Shown one piece after another: positions 10,497 to 20,937 of a stretch of DNA of 36,164 nucleotides (positions within the stretch are counted from its first letter, which is position 1; each line of letters opens with the position of its first letter). Under the pieces are notes generated by a model. That model ran no database searches and had not been told where the DNA came from. It saw only the letters and a list, made by a program, of their open reading frames with translations. The DNA comes from Zoopage sp. CT-All (lineage: Eukaryota > Zoopagomycota > Zoopagomycetes > Zoopagales > Zoopagaceae). The stretch spans positions 1 through 36,164 of the forward strand of contig QZWS01000037.1 of assembly GCA_004114245.1 (NCBI GenBank), given 5' to 3'. The translations under genes were made by a program, and so were the position numbers.

Positions 10497-12807
10497 ATGC
10501 ATGCAACTCGTCTGCTCGCCCGGCAGGCCTCGAAGCCTCGACCCGGCTCATCGACGCATCTTGCCCTCCCCCGACTCGTAAATACCCCACAAAGCTCCCT
10601 CGCTGCCACGAAGAAGGCTACCGAGCGTGCCATAACAGCATTTGCCCATACCGCCGCTAAACGCGCAGCCGCCATTGGCATCACTTACTCCGATTTCACG
10701 TTCCTCGCTCCAGCATTCATCTCGCTCGTTGGCCGCGGAGCTTTGCAGAATTGTAGCGTGGAGAGCGTCGCGCGAGCTGTCGCGCAACGGCTCCCGGGAA
10801 ACGCTGGACATCGATGGCCCGCGGAGACGCCCGACATAACCTCCATCGTAGAATCTGCATTGTTTCCGCATTTCGTCGAGTATTGCGAATCGCGCGAAAC
10901 ACCGATGACACGGTTTCGCACGCTGCGCGAGTTCGCCGATCTAAGCCAGCCCGAGCATCGCTATCCCGCAACCCGTGCTTATCAGCGGTAGATCAACCAC
11001 TCTTTATCTCTGCAATACTCACAACACTTCCAGTAAAATTATCATGCATGTTGGCCCAACGAACTCGGGCAAGACGTATCAAGCAATGCAGCGCCTTGAA
11101 TCGTGCACCTCGGGACTCTTTCTTGGACCACTCCGCCTCCTTGCCCACGAAATCTTCGATCGGCTGAATGCAAAAGGGATCACCTGTAATCTCATCACCG
11201 GAGAGGAGCGACGCATTGTCGATCCAGAAGCTGTGTGTACCTCATGCACTGTCGAGATGGCTGACACCACAAGAGCATACGATGTGGCCGTCATCGACGA
11301 GATTCAGCTGATAGCCGACCCACAGCGGGGCTGGGCCTGGACAGAGGCGCTGCTGGCGCTACGAGTCAAAGAGTTGCACCTCTGTGGCGAACCTTCGGCT
11401 GTGCCACTCATTAAGAAGATATGCGCAGCAATCGACGAGGAAGTGGAGGTGCACGAGTACAAGCGGCTGAATCCGTTGCAGGTGGCAGCAAAGGGTCTTG
11501 GCGGAAATCTCAGGAACGTTCTCCCTGGCGACTGCGTGGTGGCCTTCTCGCGAAAAAGCATTTTTGAGCTGAGGCATGAGATTGAGACTAAAACCAGATA
11601 CAAGTGTGCTGTTATCTACGGTGCTCTTCCACCTGGTGGGTTCCTGACACTTCCTCTCCAATCATTCATTTATTTGCCCTGGTTTGGCTTGGGCTTGGAT
11701 AGAAACGCGTGCTGAACAGGCAAGGCTGTTCAACAATCCCGACAGCGGTTACGATGTGCTCATCGCGAGCGATGCGGTCGGACTTGGTCTCAATCTGTAC
11801 GTGATTAGCTCGCTTCCAGACATTGACATTGAGCATTCCTATCCAGTCAAATCAAACGGGTTGTTTTCGAGTCCATGTTCAAATTCGACGGGCATACGTT
11901 TGGCCGCGTCCAGGATGCATTGACAAAACAGATCGCGGGTCGGGCCGGGAGATTCGGTCTGCAGGCAGCTTCAGCCGGCCTTGTCACAACGTAGGCGATC
12001 GCTGTGAGTGCTCGCTCTGACATCGATTAGTCTCTCCGATAGTGAGCTTCCGCTTCTGAAAAGGGCCCTGGCTGCTCCCCCCACTCCACTTTTGGTATAA
12101 TGGCGTTTCCTTCCCCTAGCGACTGACCAGCTGCTAGCGGGCTGGTGTACAACCGACCGAGTCGATGCTGGCGCTTTTCTCGCAGCATTTTCCCGGCACT
12201 CCGTTTTCAAAGGTGCTGGTAAGCTGGTCGAGTGCGTTCGGTGCGATGGCTCATCTGCTTAGCGCCATTTTCATGAACTTGCCAAACTCGACTCGTCGTT
12301 CTTTATTTGTAATGCGGAGGATGCCCAGAGAATCGCCGAGGCAACCGATTCGCTCCAAATGGCGGCCCATCATCGCTTCATCTTCCTCAATGCGCCCATG
12401 TCTACAAGACATGAGATAGTCAGGGAGATTGGGTCCAAGGCACGAGTCGCAATGTCTGTGGAGTATTCAATAATCGTCTCTCGTGTAGTATGCAAAAGAT
12501 CTTGCCCGCGGGCGAGTATGCCATATCAACGCATATGTGCAACTAGGCGACTCTGTCCCTAAAACTCCTGACGATCTCGCCGAGTTGGAGCTCACGCATA
12601 AGGCCATTCTGCTTTATCTCTGGCTGTAGTAAGGGCGCCCCTGACCATCGAGGCAGTTCTGACCCTCGCATTAGTTTCAAAATTCCATATGCGTTTCCAG
12701 ACTTTGCCGAGGTAACAGAGATGAAGAAGAAGGCCGAAGATCTGATAGAAAAGGCACTCGAGTATCGAGCAACGAAAGGACCAAGAGTGACGCATGGGCA
12801 AAGATAA
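10497..12807 (+). CDS. SUV3: Mitochondrial ATP-dependent RNA helicase SUV3
   Basis: Nine exons with consistent phases: 10497-10987, 11034-11635, 11703-11796, 11847-11990, 12031-12094, 12138-12218, 12263-12445, 12489-12628, 12675-12807; introns 40-67 nt; 643 residues. The N-terminus ([14 protein letters not shown]...) is basic and Ser/Thr-rich as in mitochondrial presequences. Helicase landmarks: [19 protein letters not shown] just before Walker A (GPTNSGKT, about 168), DEIQ box (about 252), LCGEPSA, YGALPP followed by [23 protein letters not shown] (motif V) and [10 protein letters not shown] (motif VI, about 424). The SUV3-specific C-terminal region follows, including [13 protein letters not shown] and LYLWL. 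SUV3 is the helicase of the mitochondrial degradosome, acting with an RNase II-type nuclease (Dss1) or PNPase. It is shorter than yeast (about 737) and human (about 786) Suv3, mainly in the tail. The exon 7 donor GTCGCA is unusual and is the least certain junction. Confidence 0.93.
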
Positions 12808-12876
12808 TGAAATGACGTGAAAGGAAGGATAGCGAATATATTCTTCTTCAACACACCCGCAATGCAGAGACAATGC

Positions 12877-14214
12877 TCACATATGGTGGCTGGGCATCAT
12901 GACGGAGCCCAAAGGCGCGCTATGTGCAGGTTGAGCATTGCCCTGCACAGCAGCCTCGCGCTCGCGCTCCTTTGCCGCAGAAAGCTGTTCGAACAACACC
13001 CGATTAGTGTACTTGAGCTGCTCTTCGCGCTCCTCAACGGCACGTACCCGGCGCTCCCATTCGTGACGGCTGCGATCGGCGTCGGTGATGACAGCGAGCA
13101 ATCGCGACTTTTCGTTGAGAAGCTCGGATTTTTCAGCAGCGAGGGAAGAAATTTCGTCGTCGCGAGCCTGTATTTCTTGCTCGAGCCTGGCCGCCGTAGA
13201 GAGCGCCGAGTCGCGCTCCAGGAGGGACCTCTCCAATGCCTTGGTAGCGACAGCAGCGAGCGGGCGACCGTCGGACTCGGTGGCGTCATCGCTGCCGCCC
13301 CGCTCAGCGGAAGCAACCTTTGAGACTAAAATAATGCTATCGACGGATGATGTAGTAAACTTGGCCTCGCTGGCGGATCCAGCCTCGGTGGTGGTTGCGG
13401 CAGCCTTGTTCTTCTTCTTGCGCTGCTTCTTGCCCATCACCTGGGTCATGGCCGATTCCTCCGCCATGGGGTCAATATCGACAGCATACGATGCAATTTC
13501 AGTCGCTTGGACAGGAACCGGTTCGGGAACAGGGGTGGGAAGAGCGACTGGCGAGAGAACCGAGGCGGGCTTGATGGCATCGATGGACGCGACCTCCTGA
13601 CCATCTGCAGCCTTTGCCTTCTTCTTGCGCTTCTTCTTCTTTCCAGCGTCTGACTCCTCGTGGGCGGACACTGCAGCTGACTCGCCTTTGAGCACAGGAG
13701 CAGTGGGCTTGGACGATTCGGTGGCAAGGACGACGGGTTTGGTCGCCTCAACCACTGGCTTGGCAGTCGCCTCGGGGGCTGGTGATACAGCTGCAGCAGG
13801 CTTCTTAGACTTGACCTTCTTCGGTTTTACAGGAGGCGTGACGAGTGCATCCTCGCTATCAAGCAGCGAGGCGTACGGATTCAGCGTGGCCACAGGCGCA
13901 TCGGCGGACTTGCGTGCCGCTGGCGTCTCCTCATTATCAGATTCCTTGAGCGACGACGACGCGGTTTGACTGCGGTGCCGCAAAGCAGTGCCACCCGCGG
14001 TAGCCGAAGACGCAGCGGCATCCTTCTTCTTCTTGGGCTTTTTCGCAGCCGTTTGCGCATCGGTCTTGTTCTGCTTCGGCGCGCGCCCGGCAGCCCTCGG
14101 CCCCGCTGCCTTCTCGGACATGCTTCCCATGGCAAAGTAAACAGCAGTAAGTGTAGCAAGCAGCGCTGCGATCAGCGCGGTCGGGGTGAAGATGCTGAGC
14201 AGCCAGGCGAGCAT
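12877..14214 (-). CDS. Lysine-rich, membrane-anchored coiled-coil protein
   Basis: Single exon, 445 residues from the ATG at 14214; the frame extends upstream only to a GTG. The first 30 residues (MLAWLLSIFTPTALIAALLA...) form one strong hydrophobic segment, a signal anchor placing the rest in the cytosol. Then come basic clusters (KKPKKKK, KKKKRKKKAKA, KKQRKKKNKA), Pro/Ala/Val-rich linkers, and a C-terminal coiled coil (about 325-430) with heptads such as LERSLLERD and EEREEQLKYTNRVLFEQL. The arrangement of N-terminal anchor, lysine-rich spacer and coil recalls ER ribosome-receptor (p180), kinectin or metadherin proteins, but no family-specific sequence is recognised, so the likeness may be compositional. 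Its stop lies 69 bp from the SUV3 stop (convergent). Its start lies 65 bp from the formin start (divergent). Confidence 0.8.
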   Translation of the reverse strand: MLAWLLSIFTPTALIAALLATLTAVYFAMGSMSEKAAGPRAAGRAPKQNKTDAQTAAKKPKKKKDAAASSATAGGTALRHRSQTASSSLKESDNEETPAARKSADAPVATLNPYASLLDSEDALVTPPVKPKKVKSKKPAAAVSPAPEATAKPVVEATKPVVLATESSKPTAPVLKGESAAVSAHEESDAGKKKKRKKKAKAADGQEVASIDAIKPASVLSPVALPTPVPEPVPVQATEIASYAVDIDPMAEESAMTQVMGKKQRKKKNKAAATTTEAGSASEAKFTTSSVDSIILVSKVASAERGGSDDATESDGRPLAAVATKALERSLLERDSALSTAARLEQEIQARDDEISSLAAEKSELLNEKSRLLAVITDADRSRHEWERRVRAVEEREEQLKYTNRVLFEQLSAAKEREREAAVQGNAQPAHSAPLGSVMMPSHHM

Positions 14215-14279
14215 AGCGATGGCGGTTGAGGGCTGACTGCTGGTCGGCTGTTCAGCACCCACACCCGCTGCCTGCCGCC
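14215..14279. promoter_or_regulatory. 65-bp divergent promoter region
   Basis: Only 65 bp separate the start codons of the membrane coiled-coil gene (-) and the formin (+). Any 5' leaders and core promoters must overlap or lie within the neighbouring coding sequence. No TATA-like element is visible. Confidence 0.5.
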
Positions 14280-17200
14280 ATGGGAAAGCAGGACATTGTC
14301 GAATGCCAACTCGACGACGGATCCTCCCGCGCCGTGTTCGTCGGCGATGACGCCTCGGTTGGAGACTTTATCCGCGAGTTGCTGGCGGACGAAAATGGGG
14401 ACGATGCGGCGGATACAAGGGAGTGGCGCATCTTGCTTGTCAGCCGGCATGCTGCCGATTCTGGTGCGCCTTATTGCCATCAAGGGCAAGATTGCTGATC
14501 CGCAGTGTAGACTCGCGCACGGACTCTGTGTCTGTCGAGGAGCTGCATCCGACGTTGCCCATGTTTGGCCCTGCACCATGTCTCGACGCACGCATCGCCG
14601 ATTGCGAGTTGCGGCTGGTGAATGTTCGTCGTTGTGCCCGAGTGCGGTTTCAAGGGCTTGGAAGCTCTGGTGTCGATATTAATAGGCCTGTTTACTACGG
14701 TCTTGGCGCCACCTTTGCGGACCTGTGTGCGCTTGCTGCATCGGACTGGGGAGTGGCATTGGACGATCCCGCGTTGTTGGATATTCAACTGTCGACCTCA
14801 TCCGCAGGTACTCTACCTGAATTCGAACTGTTTTACTGAATAGATTGTACAATAGAGCCCTTCGGAGTTGACCGCAGCCAATTAGTTGACGCGACAGTCC
14901 GCGGTCATGCCGATGTGCTAGTAACAGTCGCCCGGCCTGCCCCGGCTGCCATGCCCCTCTATTCTATCGCATCCCGGTTATCACGCAGCTTTGCAAGCGT
15001 TACACCCATCCCTCGAGTAAGCTCGATATACAGCTTTTTCGGGTCCCAGTCCGCACCGATAGAGACGCCACGACGACCAGAAATTATGGTAAAGGGGGCC
15101 GACATATCGAAGCGTTTTTCTGTGGACATGTCGAAATTCGCAGATGGTCGACTGGCTGCGCTTACAGACCATAGACAAAACGGGCGATTGGCTTCCGCAC
15201 GAAGCGCACCCATGGACGAGGTTCCTGAAACTGCATCCGATGCCTTCAACGATGCCGAGTTTGACCATATGCTGGAGGACCTCGGCTTGAAACCGCAGGT
15301 CATTGAGTCACTAAAGCAGCTTCCAATTGAGAAAAAGAGAGCGTTTATGGTGCAGAACCAGCCTCAGGTTCTGCGAGGCGATGGCGATCTAGCCCGTGAC
15401 AAGCGCGCGTCGACATTTCATGCGCTGCCACCGGTTGATCAGACTCAGCAGCCGTCGTTTGTCTCTGAAGCTATCGAAGTAAGAACGGAGACTCGGCCTT
15501 CTGATGACGAAAGGACGCCGAATTGGTACATTGCCATGGTCCATGCCGCGTCGATTTCCGTGAGCTCGCTGCGCGAACTTCGCGTCGCATTAAGCACAGC
15601 TACAATTAGCTGGGTCAAGTCGTTTGTGGAGGATTCGGATGGTGTAGAGGCTATTGTCACAATGCTCAACGACGCGTTTTCCGCTGAACGGTATCAATGT
15701 GCTCCAGCGTCAGCGCCAGCGTCACTAATGCTGTTGTAGAGTCCGAGCTGATAGAGACGATGCTCAAGAGGACATGCTACTCGAGTGCATTCGTTGCTTT
15801 CGCGTCATTTGCAATAGCGAAGCGGGCTTCCAGCGTGTTATGACCGTCCCGGCGGTTGCTGTTCATGTTGGCCGTGGGCTGTTTGCTCGTCAGTTCAAGG
15901 TGCAGGCATCTGCAGCCGAGGTGCTTGCAGCTATTTGTGTACTTCACGACGATGGCTACTCTACAGTTCTTGACGCACTGGTCGCAAATGCCAGCCTGTT
16001 TAAGACTCCCGGCCGTCTAGATCAACTTGTTGGGATTGTAGCTGGTGAAACGGTCGACAGCATTGTTGAGGCTGCGTTTTGGAATGCAAAAGTCGGTGCG
16101 CTGTCGCTCATCAACTCGATCATCAGTGGGCCGGAGAGTGTTCACGATCGCACTGCGCTGCGTGTTGAATTTAATAGTCGTGGACTGCATGCTGCCATTC
16201 AGGTACAACGAATCCCTTTATCGCTGCGTTGGCAATTGACATGGAGTAGGCCCTAAAAGAGCTTCATGTACCGGAAAGTTTGGAGACGCAGATGACCCTT
16301 TTCGAGGCGGATATGCAGAGTGATACCTCTGAAACCCGACGTGTTTCTGGCATGGAGCAGGTGGAATCGATATCCTCGGAGGCATTTCTTCGCTCGAACG
16401 GATGTGCTGATCCCGACATATCGCCCCTTGTGATGGTAGTAAATCTGGTAACGAGACTGGTGCGGTAAGTTCGCCAATCGTTCGATTGCTTGAGCAGATA
16501 TTGTAGTGAGCGTCCGGGTGCGCTTTCTCCACTGGAAGCGCAAGTTAGGCAGTTGGTACTTACTGCTTGTCGGATTTCAGTGAGATACTAACTTGCGCGC
16601 GCGCGCGTATAGTTGACCGATGGAGCATCCTGTGTGGCTGAACCTGCCCCTTCCCTTGAAGAGTTTCAGGAGCTTGAGGCTCAGTTGAAGGCTGCCAATG
16701 ATGAGGTTCGGTAAAAGCTACGATCGCCAATTTAACGTTTACTAGCGAGAACATTTAAATATGATTATCGCGACTCGTGATGCCGATATATCGAGCCTCC
16801 GTGCTTCCCACGAAATTCTCCAAGATGGCCTGAGAGTGAGCTTTCAGATCCAAGGTGCATGGGCATTAACCATACTTATAGGCCTCGGTGAATATTCCTG
16901 ATCCACGCCGAAATGGAGACACAGATGTGAGCAGCAGCAGGATCATGCGTATGTTAAATGTTTCAGGGTCTATCCGGGGTCGTCCAAAGCTTGATTCAAC
17001 GTGAGCGCCAAGTGCAGCAGCTAACGGCCGTTGTCGACAACTTTTGCAAACGCTTCAATGACAGGCAGAGCGCGGCAATTTTGGTATGCATTCTACTGCG
17101 CGAAACTGCAGCGTCATTATGTGCAGGACGATATTGTATCATTGCAAAGGCCAGAATTCGATAATAAATGGACGGCCATTCAGCAAGAGATGGACCGCGT

Positions 17201-19638
17201 TCGAGCTCAAGTGATGATCTAACTAGCATCGGCATAGACTGATGCATTTGGCAGAACGGCGAGCTTTCGGAAACATTATTAGACCTGTCGAAGGAGAACA
17301 AGTATCTTCAGCGCGCGCTGGAGTCGGTCTGTGCTCGGTATGAGCAAAGTGTTGCACGCGAAATTGAGAATGCTCAACAAGGGCCTGTAATTGTGCTAGA
17401 AAAGGCGCCGGACCACTCCAGCAAAATCGATGCTAGTGTCGAAATTGATCAATTGAAAAAACAAGTGTTGTTGCTTCAAGCCGAATTCGACAAGGGAGAA
17501 GCAGAGTTGGTTGACAAAGATACCATGATATCCACGTTAAAGGCGGAGCTGAACCGAATGCGTGACAACCTTGAGGCGATGCAGCTGAAGCCGTGTCAGC
17601 CGATTTTGCCATCGAATATTTCTATTCCTTCTGTCCCTTCCCAGAGAGGCGATAAAGAGCTTTTTCCGAGTGTCGATGAGCTGCCAGAACGCACTGCGGA
17701 AGCTGGTAGGTCCGGCGCTAACAGCAGCGATAAGTCATCCATAGCGGCCTCTCCCTTTGGCCTTGGGCATGGTCGAGTTGCGCTCACTGAAAATCGCATA
17801 TCACGAAAGCCGTTTGAGGAGCTGGATGCAGCCAAGAGTATGTCAAATGTGGCAAGCATGGCGAGTATGCTCACTGCTCCACGACTTGCACCTCCACCGC
17901 CACCACCGCCGCCGCCACCTCCTGGATCGCGTATACCAACGAGACCATCAATCATTCATGGTGCTCCATCAGGTAGAGTGCCCGTGAAGCCGTCCAAACC
18001 ATTAATTCCGTTAAAGGTATGTGTCCATATTCAGCTCCCCAGTTTACCTTTTCTAGCCTTTGCATTGGAATAAACTTGCTCCTCCGGCGCTTCATGCATC
18101 GGTCTGGATATCAATTGAGACTCGGACTCTCAAGGATGCAAGCGCTATGCTTGATGTGCTATTCAAGAAATCAGCACCAGCAGGTATCCACTATGACGAC
18201 TGAGTAAAGCCGTTGATGAAAGGTTACAGAAACCAAGCGTCCCGATATAAAGAAGAACGTTGCTGTAACGTTGCTTGAATTTAATCGTGCCAACAATCTT
18301 GGTCAGGGTCTCGCTCGCAGCTTTTACCGCTGACCATGGACAGGAATAATGCTTTCACGAGTACGACTATCTTACCCGTCGATCAAACGGGCAATCTTGG
18401 AAATAAGCGACGATGTTCTGACCGTCGAAAATCTACGCTCTCTGAAGCAGTATTCACCTCAGCGAGAGGAGTTGGAGCTTCTTGAACTGTATGTTGGGGA
18501 CCCGAGCAATCTTGGAAATGCCGAGCGATATTTTCTTGAGGTTTGCCCCCCCTTATCCGTGTCACTGGTCTGAAGTTGGAACAGATAAAGGTCGTGCCAA
18601 GGATTTCCGAAAGGCTCAGTTGCATGATTTATCGCCGTCGTCTGGAATCCGAGCTGGAGGAAATCATGCCGGAACTGTCCATCACTCAGAACGCCGTCAG
18701 CGAGCTAAGGCAGAGTCGGAAGCTACCCCGATTTCTTGCAGTGCGTTCGCAATACTCACTGATCTAAGCTTGACACAGAGTAGTTTGTCCTCGCCGTGGG
18801 TAATCATTTGAACGCTTCGTCCTTCAGGGGAAATGCTAAAGGTTTCAAACTGGACACCTTGCTGATGGTATTCGTCGATTTTTCAATCACGTCTTGCTAG
18901 AGTTGCCTGTGCTGCTTAGTTAAAAGACATTCGATCCGATTCTCCACAGGGTTCATGCCCGACACTGCTCCACTTTGTCGTCCAGCATTTACGCAAGGTT
19001 GACAGCGATGCAGTCGACTTTTTATCCGATTTGCCGCATTTGGAAGCCGCAGCACGAGGTAAATTTTCCCAACTGGACGCGTGGCTAACGCTGCGCAAGT
19101 GTCCATAGCAACACTATTGGCATCCGTCACGGGCGTTGTAGATGGATTAGCCAGTGTGGAGCATGAGGTCGCCGAGCTCCAAAAGACTCGGCGTCCATCG
19201 AATGATCGCTTCGTCGAGGTGATGAAGCTCTTTGTTCGAAAAGTACGAGGCAACGTGAGCCAGCTGTCGGCGACGGCGAACTCACTCGAGGCAGAAGTGA
19301 AGACATTACTGCGCTACTTTGGCGAGGATCCAAAGTCCAAGATTGAGGATCTCTTTTCAATGCTCATGTCCTTTGCCGTGTCTGTGCGCAAGGCTGTCAA
19401 GGATATTGAGGATAGCGAAAAGCGTGCAGCACTTGCATCAGCTCCATTGAAAGCGCTGCGTGCTGCTGGCAAGCAAGATGAGGCAAGCTCAAAGGATTCT
19501 GCGGCCAAGGCTGCCCTTGGGCACGGCGATTTTGACGATGCCATTCGAGAGCTTCGTAGTGGACTCAGGCGGAAGCGAACAGACCGCGTCCCATCACTTC
19601 GTGTAAAGAGCACATCACGACCAGCATTATTATTGTAA
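14280..19638 (+). CDS. Diaphanous-type formin (GBD-FH3-FH1-FH2-DAD)
   Basis: Nineteen exons with matching phases, ends in order: 14280-14463, 14511-14807, 14844-15690, 15740-16202, 16250-16464, 16507-16555, 16613-16705, 16746-16835, 16882-16926, 16967-17083, 17127-17210, 17255-18016, 18057-18183, 18230-18301, 18344-18540, 18585-18740, 18784-18867, 18920-19058, 19100-19638; 1519 residues. Domains: an N-terminal unassigned module (1-200); Rho-GTPase-binding segment (about 298-335, with LEDLGLKP and LPIEKKRAFM); FH3 armadillo-like region (350-640); coiled coil (700-900); a short FH1 with a run of ten or more prolines (about 1041-1052); FH2 (about 1083-1450, with LHWNKL, FNRANNLGIML, LAVGNHLNASSFRGNAKGF). 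The tail FDDAIRELRSG...RRKR resembles an autoinhibitory DAD. Formins nucleate and elongate unbranched actin for polarity and cytokinesis; autoinhibition released by Rho/Cdc42 is inferred. Exons 6-11 (coiled coil) are the least certain; exon 7 uses a GTTCGG donor. Confidence 0.92.
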
Positions 19639-19680
19639 AAATATGAAGTGTGACATCATTGGGCATGACCATCGATCCAT

Positions 19681-20895
19681 TTAAAGACGGCTTGACGGCA
19701 ATGCCAAGCGCTGGTCTATGCTGTTGATGTAATGCGCATCCCAGACACCTCCCTCACTGTCGATGACCATGACCACTCTGTTGATACGCGATCCATCGTT
19801 ATTCCGCGTTTCGGGATGCATGAAATCACCCGGAAGGAGGGAAACACGCCATATCGATCCGCATTCCAGCGCAATGTCGGGGAGCTGCTCCTGAAGCGCA
19901 GCCTCAGGCGTTGTAAATATAGGCGTCCATGGCACCACGCCGGACATTTCGCGCTGCGCCGCCCAAGCCTCGAGCACATCGAACTTGGCCAGATGCATTA
20001 GCGCATGCAGTGCAACGACTTGCGGCGGCATTAGCCTAATCTCACGGTCGCGGTAGGCGCGAAGAGCAGCACTTGGAGTGAGCCATGCCTGGCGTATTGT
20101 TTCGCCCGAGCATGCAACGGAAGCGTCGTCGTTGCCAGGGCAAATTAGCGGCTCGACAGTAGTTAAATAAAACTTTGTTTCCCATCTCCGAGGCTGCTCC
20201 GTGGGCGTGTTCCAATGGTAGACAAATCGTGTTGGAGGAAGGCGCAGGCTGTGCTTGTGAAAGAGATCGCCAAGCCTTGGCGGGGGTTCTTCAGCACCGA
20301 CAGCACCAACCGTCCGACTACGCCACGATTTGAATTCGTTCAACGCGTCGTGGGCGAGAGATGGAGCAGGAGCAGGAGCGGGAGCGGGAGCGGGAGCGAG
20401 GTGGGCAAAGAGGTATCCGGTCTCCTCGAAGGTCTCACGAACAGCACATATACGGCGCGCTGCATCATCCCTGGAGCGTGCATGGGAGCCATCGGCGATG
20501 CTTTGAGCAACGTTGACATCGTCATTCTCCAAAACCCCGCCTACATGACGATCAATGCTGAGCCGAGCCATGGAATGCGGCCGAACCCGGAAACACGGAG
20601 AAGCCCATGAATGTACCCTTGTGTGATCTTTGATGGACAATCAAACAAATGCCCCGAGTTGAACACATTCCGACCTTTGGACCATGAGGATTTCAAAATC
20701 TTCAAGTGCTGGCTCGTCAGCGGTGGTGGTGGTGGTGGTGGTGGGAATCCGTCGCCGACAAGCAATCAGGCTAGACCCTGATCAGCCAAGACCACCCGAG
20801 GCAGACGGAGCATACCTGGCGCTCGGTAGAATAGTGTTTCCGTGGCGCGTAAGCGAGGCTGCGGCATGCAGCACTGCTCGGCCAACAAGTGACAT
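19681..20895 (-). CDS. NUDT19: NUDT19-like Nudix hydrolase, putative peroxisomal CoA diphosphatase
   Basis: Four exons (20895-20816, 20770-20665, 20617-20587, 20540-19681), introns 45-47 nt, 358 residues. The spliced N-terminus reads SLIACRRR, a poly-Thr run coded by a GGT/ACC microsatellite, FEILMVQRSE, then GTFMGFSVFPGGVLEND, which is the expected FPGG strand before the Nudix helix. The Nudix box ends AVRETFEETGYL (about 105-116) with the catalytic REXXEE glutamates intact. An Ala-Pro dipeptide run follows, then a NUDT19-like C-terminal half. The last residues are SSRL: SRL is a canonical PTS1 peroxisome signal, as in the peroxisomal CoA-degrading Nudix enzymes (NUDT7/NUDT19, Pcd1). The likely reaction is cleavage of CoA or acyl-CoA to 3',5'-ADP and phosphopantetheine, inferred from family and targeting. 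Two donors are GTTC-type. Its stop lies 42 bp past the formin stop. Confidence 0.88.
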
Positions 20896-20937
20896 GGCGG
20901 GGTGAGATCGGCAGTCACGCTGCCAATCGATCTGAGC
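20896..20937. promoter_or_regulatory. 42-bp divergent promoter region
   Basis: Only 42 bp lie between the ATG of the Nudix gene (-) and the ATG of the UBE3D-like gene (+). No TATA box is evident. Such a short gap implies overlapping 5' leaders or transcription starts within the opposite gene's first exon. Confidence 0.5.

Noticed and set aside
12543..12873. Minus-strand frames ending near the SUV3 3' end
   Set aside because: They overlap SUV3 exons 8-9, whose protein matches the conserved C-terminal region; no independent support.
14262..14264. Longer start for the membrane coiled-coil protein
   Set aside because: The upstream codon is GTG; the first ATG (14214) directly precedes the hydrophobic signal anchor.
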